Shown here: in pieces, positions 45,061 through 47,351 of the stretch | How positions within the stretch are numbered: the stretch's first letter is position 1 | Layout of the letters: the number at the start of each line of letters is the position of its first letter | Source: an uncultured Clostridia bacterium | Lineage (GTDB): Bacteria; Bacillota; Clostridia; TANB77; CAG-508 | Length of the DNA stretch: 47,351 bases | Assembly: GCA_947626765.1 (NCBI GenBank) | Contig: CANQTQ010000010.1 | Span: forward strand, 1-47,351 | Direction of reading: 5' to 3' | Program-made: the position numbers and the translations under genes | The notes under the pieces: generated by a model | The model's input: the letters and a program-made list of their open reading frames with translations, nothing else | Told to the model about the DNA's origin: nothing | Database searches by the model: none

Positions 45061-46473
45061 TTATATAACTTCACCTTTTAAATACCACATATGTTCTGAT
45101 ACAATTTTTAAATTTGCCATTTTTCCAATTAAGTCTTCTGAAGCTTCTAATACTACTACTTTGTTTGAATCTGTTCTGCCTGTTAACATTTGCTCATTTG
45201 TTTTACTTTTGCCCTCTATTAAAACAGTTTGAGTAGTTCCTATGTACTCTTTATTTCTTACTGCAATTTGACTTTCTACTAATTCTTTTAATCTATTAAA
45301 GCGCTCGTGTTTTATTTCTTCTGGAATTTGATTTTCCATTTTGTCTCCAGGAGTGCCAACTCTTCTAGAATATATAAACATATACACTTGTTCAAAGTTT
45401 ACTCTTTTTACAACATCTAAAGTGTCTGCAAAGTCTTCTTCTGTTTCTCCTGGAAAACCAACTATAATATCTGTACTAAAAGTAACATTTGGAATAGTAT
45501 TTCTCATTTTTTCTACTAAATTTAGATATTGTTCTTTTGTATATTTTCTGTTCATTATTTTTAGTACATTTGTGCTTCCAGATTGAAGCGGTAAGTGTAC
45601 TAATTTACATACTTTATTACAGTCTCGTATTGCTTCTATTACATCATCTGTAAAGTCCTTTGGATGTGGAGATATAAAACGAATTCTTTCTATTCCATCT
45701 ATTTTATTTATTGCTCTAAGAAGTGTAGCAAATGAGTTTACGCCTTCATATTCTTCAAAGGTTTTATTTTGCTCTCGTTCTACTCTTAAATATGAATTTA
45801 CATTTTGTCCAAGTAATGTTATTTCTTTATAGCCATCTTTTGCTAAAGCTTTTATTTCTTCTAAAATATCTTTTGGAAGTCTACTTCTTTCTCTTCCTCT
45901 TACATAAGGTACAATGCAGTAACTACAAAAATTGTTACAACCATTCATAATTGTTACAGAAGCCTTAATATTATCATCTCTTTTTATTGGCAAACCTTCT
46001 ATAACTTCTCCATCTATATCTAAAATGTCTTCTATTCTTTTTCTATTGCTTAGAACCTTTAATAAATCTGTTGGAAATTTATGAAGTGTATGAGTTCCAA
46101 ACACAATATCAAAAAAAGAATAACTTTCTTTTAATTTCTCTACAATGTGTTTTTCTTGCATCATACATCCACCAATTGCAATGATAGTACCCTTTTCTTC
46201 TTTATATTTTTTAACTTCTCCTAGTTTTCCAAAAAGTCTATCTTCTGCATTTTCTCTAACACAGCATGTATTAAATACAATTAGGTCGCTTTCTGCTAAG
46301 TTTTCTGTTTTAGTATAATTCATTTTTTCTATTATACCACTTAGTTTTTCTGAGTCGTTTTCATTTTGTTGACATCCCATTGTTAATATACTATATTTTA
46401 GGTTTTTTCCATCATTTATTTTGGCAACTTTTTCTATATCTTGTAGCTCTTGAGTTATTTCTATTTTAGTCAC
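45061..46473 (-). CDS. miaB: tRNA-2-methylthio-N6-isopentenyladenosine methylthiotransferase MiaB
   Basis: 470 residues. The N-terminal UPF0004 domain carries cysteines Cys34 (TMGCQQN), Cys70 (FNTCCVREN) and one in IGGCMMQE for an Fe-S cluster. The radical-SAM motif C-x-x-x-C-x-x-C lies in NGCNNFCSYCIVPYVRGRE. A C-terminal TRAM domain (about 405-468) follows. The enzyme adds a methylthio group to i6A37 of tRNAs reading UNN codons. It is the first gene of the miaB-HTH-mutS unit. Confidence 0.96.
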   Translation of the reverse strand: MTKIEITQELQDIEKVAKINDGKNLKYSILTMGCQQNENDSEKLSGIIEKMNYTKTENLAESDLIVFNTCCVRENAEDRLFGKLGEVKKYKEEKGTIIAIGGCMMQEKHIVEKLKESYSFFDIVFGTHTLHKFPTDLLKVLSNRKRIEDILDIDGEVIEGLPIKRDDNIKASVTIMNGCNNFCSYCIVPYVRGRERSRLPKDILEEIKALAKDGYKEITLLGQNVNSYLRVEREQNKTFEEYEGVNSFATLLRAINKIDGIERIRFISPHPKDFTDDVIEAIRDCNKVCKLVHLPLQSGSTNVLKIMNRKYTKEQYLNLVEKMRNTIPNVTFSTDIIVGFPGETEEDFADTLDVVKRVNFEQVYMFIYSRRVGTPGDKMENQIPEEIKHERFNRLKELVESQIAVRNKEYIGTTQTVLIEGKSKTNEQMLTGRTDSNKVVVLEASEDLIGKMANLKIVSEHMWYLKGEVI

Positions 46474-46600
46474 AATAATTCCTCCAAATTTTTTAAGTAT
46501 ATTTTTTATTTTAAAGATATTTTTCTATGAATAATTTTTCTTACAAATACTAATATATTTTATACCAGTTTAAGCATTTTGGCAATAGCAAAAATGGCAT

Positions 46601-46639
46601 AAAAAAATTAGTGCAAAATTTTTTTACACCAATTTTTTT
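46601..46639 (-). terminator. Rho-independent terminator of rpmE
   Basis: Minus-strand stem of 13 bp (46627-46639 with 46601-46613, one G-U pair) that ends in a run of seven T residues. It lies 8 bases past the rpmE stop codon. Confidence 0.8.
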
Positions 46640-46646
46640 ATTCATC

Positions 46647-46847
46647 TTATTGAATTCCATATTTTTTCTTAAATTTATCTGCTCTACCACCAGTTGTTTC
46701 TCTTTTTAAGTTTCCAGTCCAGAATGGATGACATTTTGAGCAAACATCAACTTTCATATCTGGTTTTGTAGAATTTGTTTTCATAACATTTCCACAAGCA
46801 CATGTGATTGTGGCTTCCACATAGTTTGGATGTATTCCTTCTTTCAT
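46647..46847 (-). CDS. rpmE: 50S ribosomal protein L31 (zinc-binding type)
   Basis: 66 residues, complete. Zinc ligands are Cys16, Cys18 (TCACG), Cys36 and Cys39 ([11 protein letters not shown]), marking the zinc-binding type A form. The C-terminal [12 protein letters not shown] run is universal in L31. It is a large-subunit ribosomal protein near the central protuberance. It is a single gene with its own terminator at 46601-46639. Confidence 0.97.
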   Translation of the reverse strand: MKEGIHPNYVEATITCACGNVMKTNSTKPDMKVDVCSKCHPFWTGNLKRETTGGRADKFKKKYGIQ

Positions 46848-46944
46848 TTTGTATTCACCTCTTCTTTATTTATTCATAAACACTATTATTTATTTTAACA
46901 TAGTTTTATTTTAATTTCAAGTATTTTAATTTTCAAATTATAAT

Positions 46945-47109
46945 TTATTTATTATTTTGCTCATTGTTAAGTTTTTGTTGTACATATTGTGCTGAAGCGC
47001 TTACTTCTTCCTTCATTGAGGCTTTATGTACAAGTTTATTAATTACATTAAATAAACAAGCTATAATTAAAACAAGCAATAATACTTTTTTCCAAATTTT
47101 TGCTATCAT
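46945..47109 (-). CDS. Small single-helix membrane protein of unknown function
   Basis: 54 residues: a Lys-containing start, one membrane helix (about 7-23, KVLLLVLIIACLFNVI) and a polar, Gln/Asn/Lys-rich helical tail. An AAAGGAG site precedes the ATG at 47109 by about 7 bases. No family is recognised. The remaining stretch 47110-47312 shows no gene I can support. Confidence 0.6.
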   Translation of the reverse strand: MIAKIWKKVLLLVLIIACLFNVINKLVHKASMKEEVSASAQYVQQKLNNEQNNK

Positions 47110-47311
47110 TTGCTTATCTCCTTTATTTTTACTATACTTCTATTATACTATATATTTTTTAAAAGTCAATGTTTTGGAAATTTTATTATTGCTTGCATTT
47201 GTATTTTAGTTACTATTTATGATTTATTCCTTTAAAATATTTACTCATTTGTTTGAAGCTTTTCTATTTCTTTTTCGGAACTTAAACACTTTTGAATAAC
47301 TAAAATTAAGC

Positions 47312-47338
47312 TAACCATTGTAAATGGTTAATTTTTTT
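47312..47338 (+). terminator. Terminator-like hairpin near the window's end
   Basis: An 8 bp stem (47312-47319 with 47323-47330), 3-base loop and a run of seven T on the plus strand. No plus-strand gene ends before it here, so it may end an unannotated plus-strand RNA or be incidental. Confidence 0.45.
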
Positions 47339-47351
47339 GTCAAATTTTTAA

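Noticed and set aside
46964..47209. Plus-strand open frame of 81 codons
   Set aside because: It is antisense to the small membrane protein at 46945-47109, which has a good AAAGGAG site; the plus frame has no such site.
47265..47320. A 25-codon minus-strand frame starting in the terminal hairpin
   Set aside because: Very short, no clear ribosome binding site and its start lies in the hairpin; it could be a chance frame.
1..47351. CRISPR arrays, rRNA genes and insertion sequences
   Set aside because: I saw no regularly spaced direct repeats, no rRNA sequence and no intact transposase; only an Rpn-type C-terminal fragment is present.

Overview
The window is very AT-rich and uses Shine-Dalgarno sites of the AGGAGG type. 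Nearly every gene is read from the minus strand. A type A L31 protein, sortase with surface substrates, a CpsB/C/D module, SH3b cell-wall hydrolase and U32/RNHCP/nucleoside-kinase genes all point to a low-GC Bacillota, most likely an uncultured gut Clostridia. I cannot name a genus.

Layout, left to right. 1-722: a small membrane protein and tRNA-Thr(CGU). 723-4222: a four-gene polysaccharide control unit (Wzz-like CpsC, BY-kinase CpsD, phosphatase CpsB, cadherin-like anchored protein) with its own promoter. 4339-5744: a HigBA-type toxin-antitoxin pair whose antitoxin carries a metallopeptidase domain. 5784-24260: one long surface-polysaccharide operon read leftwards from a good promoter at 24231-24260 to a terminator at 5784-5813. 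It encodes a 4,6-dehydratase, VanZ-like protein, aminotransferase, initiating sugar transferase, FemAB-like transferase, two glycosyltransferases, polymerase, LicD/cytidylyltransferase/epimerase set, flippase, membrane acyltransferase, hydroxyacyl-CoA dehydrogenase, thiolase and GalE. Two decayed gene remnants (galE-like, GT4-like) mark past module exchange. 24303-29436: a five-gene cassette (FkbH-like, acyl carrier protein, VOC, MBOAT, SGNH) with its own promoter and terminator; it resembles the D-alanylation (Dlt) machinery with an FkbH loader in place of DltA. 29503-30889: a ribbon-helix-helix protein, a truncated Rpn nuclease and a membrane protein. 31009-36221: a cell-surface cluster with sortase, its likely substrate, a cohesin-like/SH3b/cadherin-like anchored protein and a dockerin-tailed glucosaminidase. 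36304-47109: housekeeping genes (U32 peptidase, RNHCP protein, nucleoside kinase, mutS, miaB, rpmE) and small proteins.

The most unusual feature runs across these regions. Four otherwise well-preserved genes (membrane acyltransferase, IspD/TarI-type cytidylyltransferase, initiating sugar transferase, U32 peptidase) each appear frameshifted. In every case the break is an in-frame CGG codon, and skipping the C (a +1 shift, so that GGN is read as glycine) restores a full-length conserved protein. The acyltransferase has two such sites, and both are needed to join its ATG and ribosome binding site to the body of the gene. In the other AT-rich genes I found no in-frame CGG, although about fifty CGG triplets occur in the other two frames. 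The single exception is a short, GC-richer ORF at 41293-41460. This looks like +1 frameshifting, or CGGN quadruplet decoding, at an unassigned or starved CGG codon. The main alternative is a systematic sequence error.
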